A stretch of DNA of 23,277 nucleotides. Source: Candidatus Hydrothermarchaeum profundi. GTDB lineage: Archaea; Hydrothermarchaeota; Hydrothermarchaeia; Hydrothermarchaeales; Hydrothermarchaeaceae. Position 1 is the stretch's first letter; each line of letters starts with the position of its first letter. The position numbers and the translations under genes are program-made. Shown here in pieces: positions 8,049 through 16,276 of the stretch. The stretch lies in NCBI GenBank assembly GCA_002011125.2, contig MTMF02000004.1:1-23277 (forward strand). Reading direction: 5' to 3'. Below the pieces are notes generated by a model. That model ran no database searches. It saw only the letters and a list, made by a program, of their open reading frames with translations, and was not told the origin of the DNA.

Positions 8049-8490
8049 ATGAATTTAATTGAAGAAACGTTGAAATTTTCCAACATCGGAGGAGGATGAG
8101 TCAGTTTGTATCAGCGCTTAGAAGCGATGATTCAGTTGTAATGGAGGCAAAATCGGAAAGTAAAGAAAAACTGAGCAAATCTGTCACAACTCCTATAAGC
8201 AGGGTAGCTTTAATGCTCATGTATTAGTAGCATTATTTTTCATTATTTTTCTCTCTTGAGTTTAAAGCGTGATTAGTGACTTAAAGGAGAATGGAAACCT
8301 TCAGATTTTCGCAGGTGGTGTAGATTTAGATGTGGAGCAGATATACGAATCTCTGTCGCGATTCAATGGGAGGACTTTTATCAACTTTCTCTATAGCGTT
8401 CAGAGTAGCGTTTACTTTCGAAAGATGAGGTCACCAGCGAAAATTGAAGATTTCGTCCCTCGGACTTAAATCTCTTCAGAGGCTAAAAAG
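8049..8490 (+). pseudogene. Decayed IS transposase, N-terminal part
   Basis: Three frames join into one protein-like series. ATG at 8049 gives MNLIEETLKFSNIGG. Then 8096-8227 encodes SQFVSALRSDDSVVMEAKS and onward to PISRVALMLMY, with TAG TAG at 8225-8230, followed by HYFSLFFSLEFKA. Then 8269-8469 gives ISDLKENGNLQIFAG, VEQIYESLSRFNGRTFINFL and SVYFRKMR. A last shift gives DLNLFRG near 8465-8485. The order (helical N-terminus, LSRF..FINF segment, a DLN..FR piece) is what I remember of archaeal IS4-like transposases. The DDE core and C-terminus are gone. At least two frameshifts and two stops make it dead. Family assignment is from memory and moderate. Confidence 0.55.
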
Positions 8491-8693
8491 CAAGCTATAG
8501 TAGGTATTCCTAGGGTAGGAAGGTTCATTATCCTTTCCCGACGCTGAGAAACAAAAAACTGAAAAATTGATAAATTCATCGCTTTGATCGTACTTTTTCT
8601 GGGGACAATAATTTCTCATAAAATAAAAAACAGAAACTACAGACGCTGGCTAAGAGATATAAGATTTCTTTAATTAAATCTACACAATTATTT

Positions 8694-9803
8694 TTAGTAA
8701 TCACTATTTATAACCTCCGTATATAACATGTAAGTTTCTTTTGCTGTATTTTTCCAGGAGAACTTTTCTACTTGTTTTATTGATTTTCCTTTTATTTTTT
8801 TTCTAACAGTTTCATCAATTAGTAGTGTAATAATAGAGTTAGCAAAAGATTTATAATCATTAGGTTCATGGAGTATCGCAGCATTTCCAGTAATTTCAGG
8901 GATCGCATATTTGTTGGAAGCTATAACAGGAGTTCCACATGCCATTGCTTCTAATATTGGGAATCCAAAACTCTCATGATAACTTGGAGAGAAGAAAACT
9001 TTAGCTCCACTATATAAAGCAGGTAAATCTTCTTGAGGTGTCCAACCTAAAAATATTACATCTCTTTTATTAAGCTTATATTGGTTGAGTTTTTTCTCAT
9101 ATTTTTCTCTCCATTTATTACCAGCAATTACAAGTTTTATCCCATTAATCTCTTCTTTTACTAATCTAAATGACTTAAATAGCGTATTAGGATTCTTTAT
9201 TTTTGAATATACACTAACATGGAAAATATATGCTTCATTAATTCTATATTTTGCTTTAATCATTTTCACTTCCTCCAATGTTCGAGGATAAAAAATTGAA
9301 TGATCGATACCTTCATATATAACCTTTATTTTTTCTTCTGGACATTTTAAATAATTTGCTAAGGTATTTTTTATACTATAAGAAACTGCAATTATTCTAT
9401 CAAAGAATTTTATTACTTTAGGTTCTATAAATCTTTTCAACGCTTCTATAGTCTTGTTGTATCCAAGTTCAGGCTCTACCCACCATATGTCTCCATGTAC
9501 GGTTACAACTTTTTTACATTTTATTTTATTTACAAAGATTCTCCAAGACCAAGGTATAGCATTAAAATGAATAATATCAAGATTTAATTTATTGATAAAA
9601 TATTCACCTAGTAAAGGGGATTTTGGTATTATTGCTTCTTCGTTTTCCTTATATATTTTATGATAGCTCTTTTTATGATGAATTAAAACAATTTCTATAT
9701 TTCTGAACATTTTCTGTAGATTTTCAATTAACTTTATTTGATAGAGACTCGGTGCTAATTTTGGATATTTATCTAAATAGTGAGTATAGAATCCTATTCT
9801 CAT
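8694..9803 (-). CDS. GT4-family glycosyltransferase (GT-B fold)
   Basis: A cytoplasmic sugar transferase using an NDP-sugar with retention of configuration, as for the family. The N-terminus is MRIGFYTHYLDKYPK and the acceptor-domain segment is VTVHGDIWW. The donor domain has RIIAVSYSIKNTL, VIYEGIDHSIFYPR, and the EX7E site ESFGFPILE followed by AMACGTPVIAS. The length (369 residues) is usual. A GTG at 9812 would add three residues. I prefer ATG at 9803 because AGGTG lies six bases before it; the GTG is itself part of that site. It is the last gene of the tightly packed AT-rich group 8694-12987 and is separated by 77 bases from the methyltransferase. Donor and acceptor are not predictable. 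Confidence 0.9.
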   Translation of the reverse strand: MRIGFYTHYLDKYPKLAPSLYQIKLIENLQKMFRNIEIVLIHHKKSYHKIYKENEEAIIPKSPLLGEYFINKLNLDIIHFNAIPWSWRIFVNKIKCKKVVTVHGDIWWVEPELGYNKTIEALKRFIEPKVIKFFDRIIAVSYSIKNTLANYLKCPEEKIKVIYEGIDHSIFYPRTLEEVKMIKAKYRINEAYIFHVSVYSKIKNPNTLFKSFRLVKEEINGIKLVIAGNKWREKYEKKLNQYKLNKRDVIFLGWTPQEDLPALYSGAKVFFSPSYHESFGFPILEAMACGTPVIASNKYAIPEITGNAAILHEPNDYKSFANSIITLLIDETVRKKIKGKSIKQVEKFSWKNTAKETYMLYTEVINSDY

Positions 9804-9880
9804 AAAGTGCACCTTTTTGAAATTTATTAATATTCTAATTCAAATAGATTATTATCAAGATTTTATGCTTCACTAGATTT

Positions 9881-10636
9881 TCATATCTTTTCACTTTTCT
9901 TCAAGAATTCTTTTATGTCGAAATATACATCAGCCAAAGTTACATTAGGAATATCTCTTTTTTTACAAATAATAATTATTCTCTCTGACAATCTTGGAAA
10001 TATATTGGCTATAAATCTACTAATAATATTATTAAAAGAATAGATATAGGTACCTTTAATTCGTTCTATCTTAAACCCATTAAACCTTAAAACAGCTTTT
10101 AATATTCGAAGTGTATAATCTCTAACATGGATAGATTTATATCTTGCAGATTGCATAGGAGGCAAATCTAAGAAAATTTGCATGAACCACGAAGCTGGGT
10201 GTGAAACGTTTGGCACATTGATTATAAGCTTCCCATCATTTTTTAACACTCTATGGATTTCTCTCAATAAATTGTCAGGATCAATTATATGTTCTAGTAA
10301 ATCATTAATTATCACAACATCGAAAGTATCATTGTCAAAAGGCAATTTTTCACTTTCCACATCGCATAAATATGTTTTATAACCTCTTTTCTGCGCTATT
10401 TTTAGAGCTTTTTCAGATATATCAATTCCATACACATCAATTTTGGGAATTCTTACAAATGATTCTAATAGTTGTCCTCCCCCACATCCAACATCTAAGA
10501 TTCTAAACGTCTTTTCTTTATTTCTATTTGTAACAATAGATCTCACAATAGATAAAACTACGATGTCTGACATTTCTTTGTGTTCTTTAACCGGATATTT
10601 TTCGAATACTTTTTTTTGAAATTGGGAATTTTTCAT
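9881..10636 (-). CDS. Class I SAM-dependent methyltransferase
   Basis: A 251-residue methyltransferase of the UbiE/Methyltransf_11 type. Motif I is RILDVGCGGGQLLES (about 45-59), the acidic ribose contact is Asp in VYGIDISEKAL (about 72), then CDVESEKLPFDNDTFDVV and the post-II segment NDLLEHIIDPDNLLREIHR. The tail carries HVRDYTLRILKAVLRFNGF, common to methyltransferases in sugar clusters. Its ATG abuts the TAA of the upstream AlkP-family gene with no spacer. GGAGGT (10645-10650) within that gene's end serves it, so translation is probably coupled. Likely role: O-methylation of a sugar in the glycan made by its neighbours. The substrate is inference. Confidence 0.9.
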   Translation of the reverse strand: MKNSQFQKKVFEKYPVKEHKEMSDIVVLSIVRSIVTNRNKEKTFRILDVGCGGGQLLESFVRIPKIDVYGIDISEKALKIAQKRGYKTYLCDVESEKLPFDNDTFDVVIINDLLEHIIDPDNLLREIHRVLKNDGKLIINVPNVSHPASWFMQIFLDLPPMQSARYKSIHVRDYTLRILKAVLRFNGFKIERIKGTYIYSFNNIISRFIANIFPRLSERIIIICKKRDIPNVTLADVYFDIKEFLKKSEKI

Positions 10637-12049
10637 TTATATATACCTCCTAATTAATCTTCCAACATCCCACACACATTCTACTTTTATTGGTGGTTTA
10701 AAATTACTAATAAATATTCCATAAAGTGCATGATCTCCAAACCTATTTTCAATATTTTCAAAATAATTGCTATTTATATTATAATCCATTATTTCATAAC
10801 CATCATTTGGTAATAAAACAATTTCTGGGTATTCATACAAATTTATATCTAATTCATCCTTTGACAATACGTTTTTAAAAACTTCAGTACCTGTTAGTGG
10901 ATCTTTAACTTCTTTCAATTTTAATTTTAGTTCATTTACTAGATTAATGACTTCTCCATCAATAACACAACCTTGTGGTTCTCTTCCTTTTATATTTATC
11001 CTTATTAGTCCATTTGAGCCTCTGTAGAAGAATGCTTTTGTATTGGTCCAATCAGCGTTAAATAGATATTGATGTGAACTACTTGGTATAATTTTAAGCA
11101 AATGCTTTGTAAATTTACTATGCTCTATTTTTCCGAGAAATCCTTTTAAACCTATCTTTTTCATATAATTTCTTACTTTTTCAGCATCAATACCTAGTTT
11201 TAGGAGGGTGTTAGAATTAGATCTTAGCTTTAGATAACCCTCTTTCTCTAACCATGTATTTACATAAAATCTCCTATATACTCTCCTAAATCCGTGATCT
11301 GAAGCTATTATAACTTTTATTTCTTCTTTATTTTCACTAATAACTTCTTTTAGGATTTTACCTACTAATTTATCAACTCGTTTGTAGTGTTGCTCTACAA
11401 ATTCTTTATTATCAAATGCAAAATGTTGAATTACGTCTAACGATCTTAAAACAATTGCTCCAAAATCCCATTCATTCTCATTTAAAAGATAAACAAATAG
11501 ATCAACCTGATCATTTTCTGTCTTAATAATATTTTGCTCTAGTTTGTAGATACTAATTCCCTGTTCTAATTTATCCTCACCAAGATCAACGTCAAAATGT
11601 GGAAAATTTCTGATTATAAACCTCTTTAAGGAAGGGGGGTAAACGAAATTAGAAGTTTTTCCTGGAGAACCTAAACCAGTTATCATGATACCATTAATTC
11701 TCTCTGGAGGATATGAAAATGGAATATTCACAATAATAGATTTTTTGTTTTTCTCACTGAGCATATTCCAAATTGCTCTGACTTTCCTATCTTTTGACGT
11801 GACAGGCCTATAGAAGTATTCCCCTTCTTTTTGCTTTAAAAATCCCCAATTGCCATGCTTATGGGAAGGGACACCAGTAAATATTGATGTCCATGCTGCA
11901 GGAGAAAGGGGTGGTATTGTACTCATTAACCGTGAAAATTGACCGTTCTCAGATATTTTTGCAAGATTTTTTAGTTCGTTATTGTCCAATAATCTTTTTG
12001 TTATGTTATAATCGGCCCCATCTATTCCTATTAGCAAGACTTTTTCCAT
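10637..12049 (-). CDS. Alkaline-phosphatase-superfamily phosphodiesterase/phosphotransferase
   Basis: A 470-residue metal enzyme of the type I phosphodiesterase/nucleotide pyrophosphatase group. The first metal site is LLIGIDGADYN (Asp10, Asp13). The expected nucleophile Thr54 lies in SPAAWTSIFTG. Later ligands are in LRSLDVIQHF and VIIASDHGFRR, with a final GDHALYGIFI. No signal peptide or membrane helix is visible, so it is probably cytoplasmic. TTG at 12064 is possible, but ATG at 12049 has GGAGTGG six bases ahead and gives the usual MEKVLLIGIDG start. It overlaps the GT2 gene by 19 bases and abuts the methyltransferase. In a glycan operon it may cleave or transfer a phosphate-linked group; that is inference. 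Confidence 0.88.
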   Translation of the reverse strand: MEKVLLIGIDGADYNITKRLLDNNELKNLAKISENGQFSRLMSTIPPLSPAAWTSIFTGVPSHKHGNWGFLKQKEGEYFYRPVTSKDRKVRAIWNMLSEKNKKSIIVNIPFSYPPERINGIMITGLGSPGKTSNFVYPPSLKRFIIRNFPHFDVDLGEDKLEQGISIYKLEQNIIKTENDQVDLFVYLLNENEWDFGAIVLRSLDVIQHFAFDNKEFVEQHYKRVDKLVGKILKEVISENKEEIKVIIASDHGFRRVYRRFYVNTWLEKEGYLKLRSNSNTLLKLGIDAEKVRNYMKKIGLKGFLGKIEHSKFTKHLLKIIPSSSHQYLFNADWTNTKAFFYRGSNGLIRINIKGREPQGCVIDGEVINLVNELKLKLKEVKDPLTGTEVFKNVLSKDELDINLYEYPEIVLLPNDGYEIMDYNINSNYFENIENRFGDHALYGIFISNFKPPIKVECVWDVGRLIRRYI

Positions 12050-12987
12050 TTTAATCCACTCCAAATTCCGTTTAAATAACTCATTGCTATCTTTAACCTC
12101 TCCCTCAATGGCTTTTTAGATCCAAACAAAATCACTCTCAAATAGTATAAAGCGAATAACCAGTTGAAAATGAAAATGAAAAAGAAAAATTGCCATAATT
12201 TTGAGTATTTTTTGTGGAATATAATTCTATTTCTCCCGCAATAATATGCTCTATATTCATTATGACAGTGGAACAATCTTGCCTTATCCTTTTCTTCCTC
12301 TGGCAAAGGAATGTCATGCCAAACTTTTGCTTTTGGATTAAAAATTATTTTATATCCTGCTCTTCTCACTTTTTCCCCATAATCTGCCTCATCATAATGT
12401 ATAGGAAAATCTTTTTCATTAAATGGTCCTACTATATCTATAACTTCTCTTCTTATCATGAAGGCATTAAGAATATCGACAGATTCTATCAGATCTTTAA
12501 ATGGTATATTGACAATTTTTTCTGCTCCTATTTTTTTTGTTAATGAAGTAATCATATTTCTTCTGACTCCAGCACACCAAATCCTATTAGGTTGCTTATA
12601 ATAATACATTACTGGTGCAATAACCCCTATTTTTGGGTATATTTCTAATATTTTAACTAATTGAAAAATACAACTTTTATCAACAATGTTATCGTCATCT
12701 ATTAAAAAAATGTACTTACCATTAGAATTTTTGATACCGACATTCCTAGAACCTGCAAGAAACTTTTTTTTATCATTTCTAACTATCTTAATTTCAGGAA
12801 AATTTTTTTTTACCTCTTCATAAGTCCCATCAGTTGATTCATCGTCAACAACAATTATTTCTAACCTCTCTTTTGGATAATCACTATTAAAAATTGAATT
12901 AATTAATCTAATCAATTTTTCCTTTCTATTATATGTTGGAATTACAACTGAAACTAGGGGATAACCTTTAGACTCATTCGATGACAT
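12031..12987 (-). CDS. GT2-family glycosyltransferase, rhamnosyltransferase-like
   Basis: A 318-residue GT-A enzyme. It has VSVVIPTYNRKEKLIRL at the N-terminus, IIVVDDESTDGT, AGSRNVGIKNSNGKYIFLID and the metal-binding DDD at about 97-99. HYDEADYGEKVRRAGYKI holds the likely catalytic base. A hydrophobic C-terminal segment (FFFFIFIFNWLFALYYL) suggests membrane association, as in many polymer-building GT2 proteins. TTG at 12993 is possible, but ATG at 12987 has GGTGA six bases upstream. It overlaps the GT4 gene by 14 bases and the AlkP gene by 19. It is the first gene of the AT-rich block, so the composition step coincides with its start codon. Confidence 0.9.
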   Translation of the reverse strand: MSSNESKGYPLVSVVIPTYNRKEKLIRLINSIFNSDYPKERLEIIVVDDESTDGTYEEVKKNFPEIKIVRNDKKKFLAGSRNVGIKNSNGKYIFLIDDDNIVDKSCIFQLVKILEIYPKIGVIAPVMYYYKQPNRIWCAGVRRNMITSLTKKIGAEKIVNIPFKDLIESVDILNAFMIRREVIDIVGPFNEKDFPIHYDEADYGEKVRRAGYKIIFNPKAKVWHDIPLPEEEKDKARLFHCHNEYRAYYCGRNRIIFHKKYSKLWQFFFFIFIFNWLFALYYLRVILFGSKKPLRERLKIAMSYLNGIWSGLKWKKSC

Positions 12988-14050
12988 TCTCAATCACCCT
13001 TTCAAACTCCTCGGTGCTTCTATCCCAGTTAAACCGCTTAGCCCATTCTATTGCGTTCCTGCTCAGGCGCAGTCTGAGCTCTTCGTCGGTTAAAAGCTTC
13101 ACCATCGCCTCGGCAAAAGTTTGGATGTCGCCTCTCTCTACGAGCAAGCCGTTGTACTCGTGCTTTATGGAGTCTCTTAAACCCGGGATGTCGTAGCCCA
13201 CTGCAGGCGTGGCGCAAGCGTTGGCTTGTGTTACTACTTGCCCCCATCCTTCTCTTACCCCAGGTACCGCGATAATCCAAGCTTTCCTTAGCAGTTCCAC
13301 CTTGGTTTTGCCGTTTACGAATCCGAAGAAATTTACATCCTTGGCTTTGTCCTTGAGCTTTCTTCGCAGGTAGCCATCCCCAACCATCCAGAGCTGAGCA
13401 TCCTTAACCTCTTTCTTCACCAGCCTGAATGCCTCGACAACATCCTGTGGCTTTTTTGCCCTCTTCATTCTGCCCAAGAAGATTACTGTAGGGCGCTCGC
13501 TTTTCTTGGGTATGGCGTCGAGGGGTTTAACGTCTAAGCCGTTGCGCACGATGAAGACCCTCTTAAAGCCTAGCTGCTCTAGGTCGTGCTTCGTTGACTC
13601 TGAAACGGTGATGGTGGGTACGCTCCGGTAATGGCTGAGCCAGTAGTTTTCAAGAAAGTAGTACCCTATGATGCTTACGGGAAAATGGGTCTCGTAAAAC
13701 CAAAACTCCCTGGCGAGCTGGTGTATCAGAGCGATAATTTTTTCCTTCGCAACGAATTTGGGGGTGAGGAATGGCCTGGTGTTGATCTCGTCGATTACCA
13801 CGTCGAAGCGGTTACCATTCTTCCTGTAGAATTTCTTCGCCTTCGCGTAAACTGTGTATTTTCCACCATATCTGAGCACCTTAACTCCGTCCAAACTCTC
13901 CTCCTTTTCACATCCCTTAAACTCAGCGGTAAACAGCGTTACGGAGTAACCTTTCTCCACCAGCCTTTTTGCTATTTCATGGGTGTAGACCTCTGCACCG
14001 CCCGCTTCTGGATTTTTTATGTCCCGCCAGTTAAACCATAGAATTTTCAT
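12974..14050 (-). CDS. GT4-family glycosyltransferase with an altered EX7E motif
   Basis: A 358-residue GT-B enzyme: MKILWFNWRDIKNPEAGGAE at the start, TITVSESTKHDL, FIVRNGLDV, VIFLGRMKRAKKPQDVV, LWMVGDG, then VREGWGQVVTQANACATPAVG and IPGLRDSI. In the family's EX7E site the first Glu is present (about 267) but the second position (about 275) is Gln, where most relatives of this VREGWG type have Glu. Many divergent GT4 proteins tolerate changes here, so loss of activity is not certain. ATG at 14050 is preferred over TTG at 14065 (AAGGCG upstream). Composition is ordinary, unlike the next gene, whose start lies inside this gene's last 14 bases. Confidence 0.9.
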   Translation of the reverse strand: MKILWFNWRDIKNPEAGGAEVYTHEIAKRLVEKGYSVTLFTAEFKGCEKEESLDGVKVLRYGGKYTVYAKAKKFYRKNGNRFDVVIDEINTRPFLTPKFVAKEKIIALIHQLAREFWFYETHFPVSIIGYYFLENYWLSHYRSVPTITVSESTKHDLEQLGFKRVFIVRNGLDVKPLDAIPKKSERPTVIFLGRMKRAKKPQDVVEAFRLVKKEVKDAQLWMVGDGYLRRKLKDKAKDVNFFGFVNGKTKVELLRKAWIIAVPGVREGWGQVVTQANACATPAVGYDIPGLRDSIKHEYNGLLVERGDIQTFAEAMVKLLTDEELRLRLSRNAIEWAKRFNWDRSTEEFERVIENVIE

Positions 14051-14082
14051 TCTCTTCGCCTTCAATAGGCAAACACTAAGCG

Positions 14083-14859
14083 CTACCTGTCGTAGTACTT
14101 TAGGATATGCATTCTGTAGGCAATCGCAAGAGTATCCACAAACATGTCACATATCGCCTTCCAGTTTATTCTGCTATCATTGTTAAAGGTTAGCTTTACT
14201 GGTGCTTCCACTATGCGATACCCCCTCCTAACCGCATTTGCTAGTAACTCAACATCAAAGGCATACCTCTTTACAAGAATCTTTGGCATCACCTGTTCCA
14301 GCACCTCTCGCTTAAAAAGCTTTAAGCCAACCTGCGTATCCCTGACATTCAGGTTGAAGAGCGCCTTTGTGAGCAGAAAATAGGCTTGACTCAACATCTT
14401 TCTTCCGGTTGGGTAGTTTACAACCATTGAATTCGGGTGTCTCTTTGAGCCGATCACAACGTCAGCTCCGCTTTTGGACATTATTTCAAAAAATCTATCT
14501 ATCTGCTTGGGTGGCAGGTCACCGTCTGCATCTATGAAAAATATCAGCTCACCCTTAGAGTTCTCAAAACCATACTTCAGGGCGAATCCCTTTCCTCTGT
14601 TTTTACTGTAGGAGAGCACTTTAACTATGCCGTTATGCATTTTTTCAAGTTTCTTTGCTTTTTGCAGGGTGGAGTCGGTGCTTCCGTCATCCACGAGGAG
14701 TATCTCGTATCTTTTATTTAGCGTGTACATCGCTTCCTTAAGTTCATTCACCACCTTTGCGATGCCATTGCTCTCGTTGAAGGCGGGCACGACAAAGGAG
14801 ACCATCTTCCAATCCGCCTTGTAGTGAATTGGTGAACTGCTCGAGACGCTACTCTCCAT
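14083..14859 (-). CDS. DPM1/ALG5-like GT2 (polyprenyl-phosphate sugar synthase)
   Basis: 258 residues. After an 18-residue Ser-rich extension comes VSFVVPAFNESNGIAKVV, ILLVDDGSTDST, YSKNRGKGFALKYG, the metal-binding DAD at about 110-112 (FFIDADGDLPPKQIDRF), DVVIGSKRHPNS, RDTQVGLKLFKREVL and FDVELLANAVRRGYRI. This is the dolichol-phosphate mannose/glucose synthase pattern: it moves a hexose from GDP- or UDP-sugar to a polyprenyl phosphate on the cytoplasmic face. There is no C-terminal membrane domain, as in the short DPM1 form. AGGAGGGG six bases before the ATG fixes the start. With ManC nearby, Dol-P-mannose is the likely product, which GT-C enzymes could then use. The sugar is inference. 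Confidence 0.9.
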   Translation of the reverse strand: MESSVSSSSPIHYKADWKMVSFVVPAFNESNGIAKVVNELKEAMYTLNKRYEILLVDDGSTDSTLQKAKKLEKMHNGIVKVLSYSKNRGKGFALKYGFENSKGELIFFIDADGDLPPKQIDRFFEIMSKSGADVVIGSKRHPNSMVVNYPTGRKMLSQAYFLLTKALFNLNVRDTQVGLKLFKREVLEQVMPKILVKRYAFDVELLANAVRRGYRIVEAPVKLTFNNDSRINWKAICDMFVDTLAIAYRMHILKYYDR

Positions 14860-14930
14860 TATGGACCCCTCCTGGGATAGGATAAAAATCCTGCTTGTTA
14901 ATAAAGCTTTCTCAAATATTGATATTGGCT

Positions 14931-16196
14931 TTATAACAAAGCGCTCCTCTCAGGGATACCCGCTCTCCAGGTATAAGCTAGGCTCGCAATGAGGAGAGCA
15001 AGGTTCGCAAAGAGAAGCACCTCCACCATGGCTAAGGGTGAGGAGTGGAAGACTAACAGGAGGAAAATCTCAAGAAAGGTGAAGCCCGCGAAGAGCGCGA
15101 CATAGCGCATGTTTCTTACCGCTAGGTGATAGTTGAGTATAATTACCGAGAGGGAGAAGAAGAGCATGGCTAAGCCGTAGGGGCCAACCAAAGGCAGAGC
15201 TTCGACGTAGCGGGAGCCAAATAGAATTACTACAAGGTGGGGGAATAAGAGGTAGGCGGCAACCACTGAGCCAGAGAGCAGGGAAGCGTAGGCAAGGCTT
15301 CGCTTGAGCACTATACTGGTGTCTTCTCCTCTAGCATGAATCTCGGCAATCATTGGGAACATCACCGCATAAATCGCCGAGGGGAAGAAGAATATTATCT
15401 TGCCAAGCACACTTGCCGAGGTGTAGAGTCCCGCCTCGCGGGCGGAGAAGAAGTACTTGGCGAGCACCACGTCTAGGTTTGCTGGAACAGAAAAGCAGAA
15501 CATTGCAAGCATTACCGGCGCGGAGTAGGAGTAGAAGGCAGAGAAGTTAAAGCTTGGTTCATAGCTACTCCGCCTGATGTAGGGTGCGATGAGAAAAAAG
15601 GAGATAAACAGGGCGACCAGCGTGCCTAAGGCAACGCCTAGAAGGGCGCCAGTAACTCCGTAGCCTAGGGTAACAAAGGCAATGCCGGAGACGAGCTTGA
15701 AGAAGGCATTGGAAACGTTGAGCATTCCCATGGCAAAGAAACGCTTTAAGCCGCGGAGCACACCGCCGTTAATCGGCGCAACCCAAGCGAGGAAGATAAT
15801 AAATGCGAGGACCACCACGGGCTCAGCGTCGTGAATTTTAAGCAGGGAGGCGATACTTTTGCTCGCGAGCAGGAAGAGCAGCGCAAGGGTAAGCCCTATG
15901 ATTGCAACCCGCTTAATAGCGCCCAGAACAAAAAAACCTATCTCTTTACCCTCAGCTATGAACTTGGAAACAAAGTTCGTAGCGGCGGTGGAGAGCGTCT
16001 GGGAGATCACGCCTATCATGTAAAAAATCGCAAACAGGGCGCCGAAGATGCCATACTGCTCAGGTCCTAAAGCCCTGCCCATGTACACCTGGTATACGTA
16101 GTTCAGGGTGTTGGTCACGAGGGAGGCGATGAACATCACACTGCCATGCCTCAAAAGCTCATCCTTAAGTAATACCTGAGAAAATTTCATTGCCAT
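14931..16196 (-). CDS. Oligosaccharide flippase, MOP superfamily (Wzx/RfbX-like)
   Basis: 421 residues with about twelve transmembrane helices in the arrangement of polysaccharide translocases. It has the N-terminal signature RHGSVMFIASLVTNTLNYVY then MGRALGPEQYGIFGALFAIF, ATNFVSKFIAEG in the first cytoplasmic loop, and a second half starting YSAPVMLAMFCFSVPANLDV and VVLAKYFFSAREAGLYTSA. It should move lipid-linked sugars from the cytoplasmic to the outer face. The ATG has GGAGG 11 bases upstream; a second ATG two codons later is possible. It lies between ManC and the DPM1-like gene with short gaps (80 and 71 bases), consistent with one transcription unit. Confidence 0.92.
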   Translation of the reverse strand: MAMKFSQVLLKDELLRHGSVMFIASLVTNTLNYVYQVYMGRALGPEQYGIFGALFAIFYMIGVISQTLSTAATNFVSKFIAEGKEIGFFVLGAIKRVAIIGLTLALLFLLASKSIASLLKIHDAEPVVVLAFIIFLAWVAPINGGVLRGLKRFFAMGMLNVSNAFFKLVSGIAFVTLGYGVTGALLGVALGTLVALFISFFLIAPYIRRSSYEPSFNFSAFYSYSAPVMLAMFCFSVPANLDVVLAKYFFSAREAGLYTSASVLGKIIFFFPSAIYAVMFPMIAEIHARGEDTSIVLKRSLAYASLLSGSVVAAYLLFPHLVVILFGSRYVEALPLVGPYGLAMLFFSLSVIILNYHLAVRNMRYVALFAGFTFLEIFLLLVFHSSPLAMVEVLLFANLALLIASLAYTWRAGIPERSALL

Positions 16197-16276
16197 GCTT
16201 GAAGATGCCTCCGTGTGTTACTCCTTTCCTTCTAAACCGGTAAACCTGCCTGCCCCATTACCATTGGGGATACACA

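Larger units (their letters stand above)
7711..8693. other. 983-base gap without an intact gene: scar with decayed transposase
   Basis: No intact gene is visible. From left to right it contains:
- the leader of the minus-strand GT-C gene (AGGAG near 7719);
- a 7-base hairpin (7801-7807 with 7812-7818);
- an ordinary-GC stretch 7830-8022 with an inverted repeat, plus an open frame 7840-8022 with no ATG, reading LKTLLLIVAQDNQNLGLRTL and onward, which I cannot place;
- the decayed transposase 8049-8490;
- a short frame about 8566-8673 ending YRRWLRDIRFL, with one hydrophobic stretch, which could be the tail of a lost membrane protein or chance.
The gap splits the AT-rich island in two. Confidence 0.6.
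4860..12970. other. AT-rich island inside the glycan locus
   Basis: Lines counted by hand: 6001-6060 is 20% GC, 4921-4980 is 27%, 12901-12960 is 27%. Outside, 4741-4800 is 53%, 13021-13080 is 52% and 15001-15060 is 53%. The left edge falls within the 3' end of the large GT-C gene; the right edge falls at the start of the GT2 gene. The island holds two glycosyltransferases, a methyltransferase, an AlkP-family enzyme and most of the GT-C gene. A stretch near 7830-8020 is back at ordinary composition (7921-7980 is 53%). No integrase, tRNA or clear flanking repeats are seen, so transfer is inferred from composition and gene content. Confidence 0.75.

Noticed and set aside
8566-8673. Short AT-rich frame with one hydrophobic stretch ending YRRWLRDIRFL.
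   Set aside because: No start codon and no recognisable family; mentioned only as possible debris in the gap entry.
4860-12970. AT-rich block as a provirus or integrative element.
   Set aside because: No integrase, structural or replication genes and no attachment repeats; all intact genes are glycan-type enzymes.
13631-14041. Long plus-strand open frame (136 codons) opposite the GT4 gene.
   Set aside because: Shadow of a gene with complete GT4 motifs; the translated sequence has no protein-like features.
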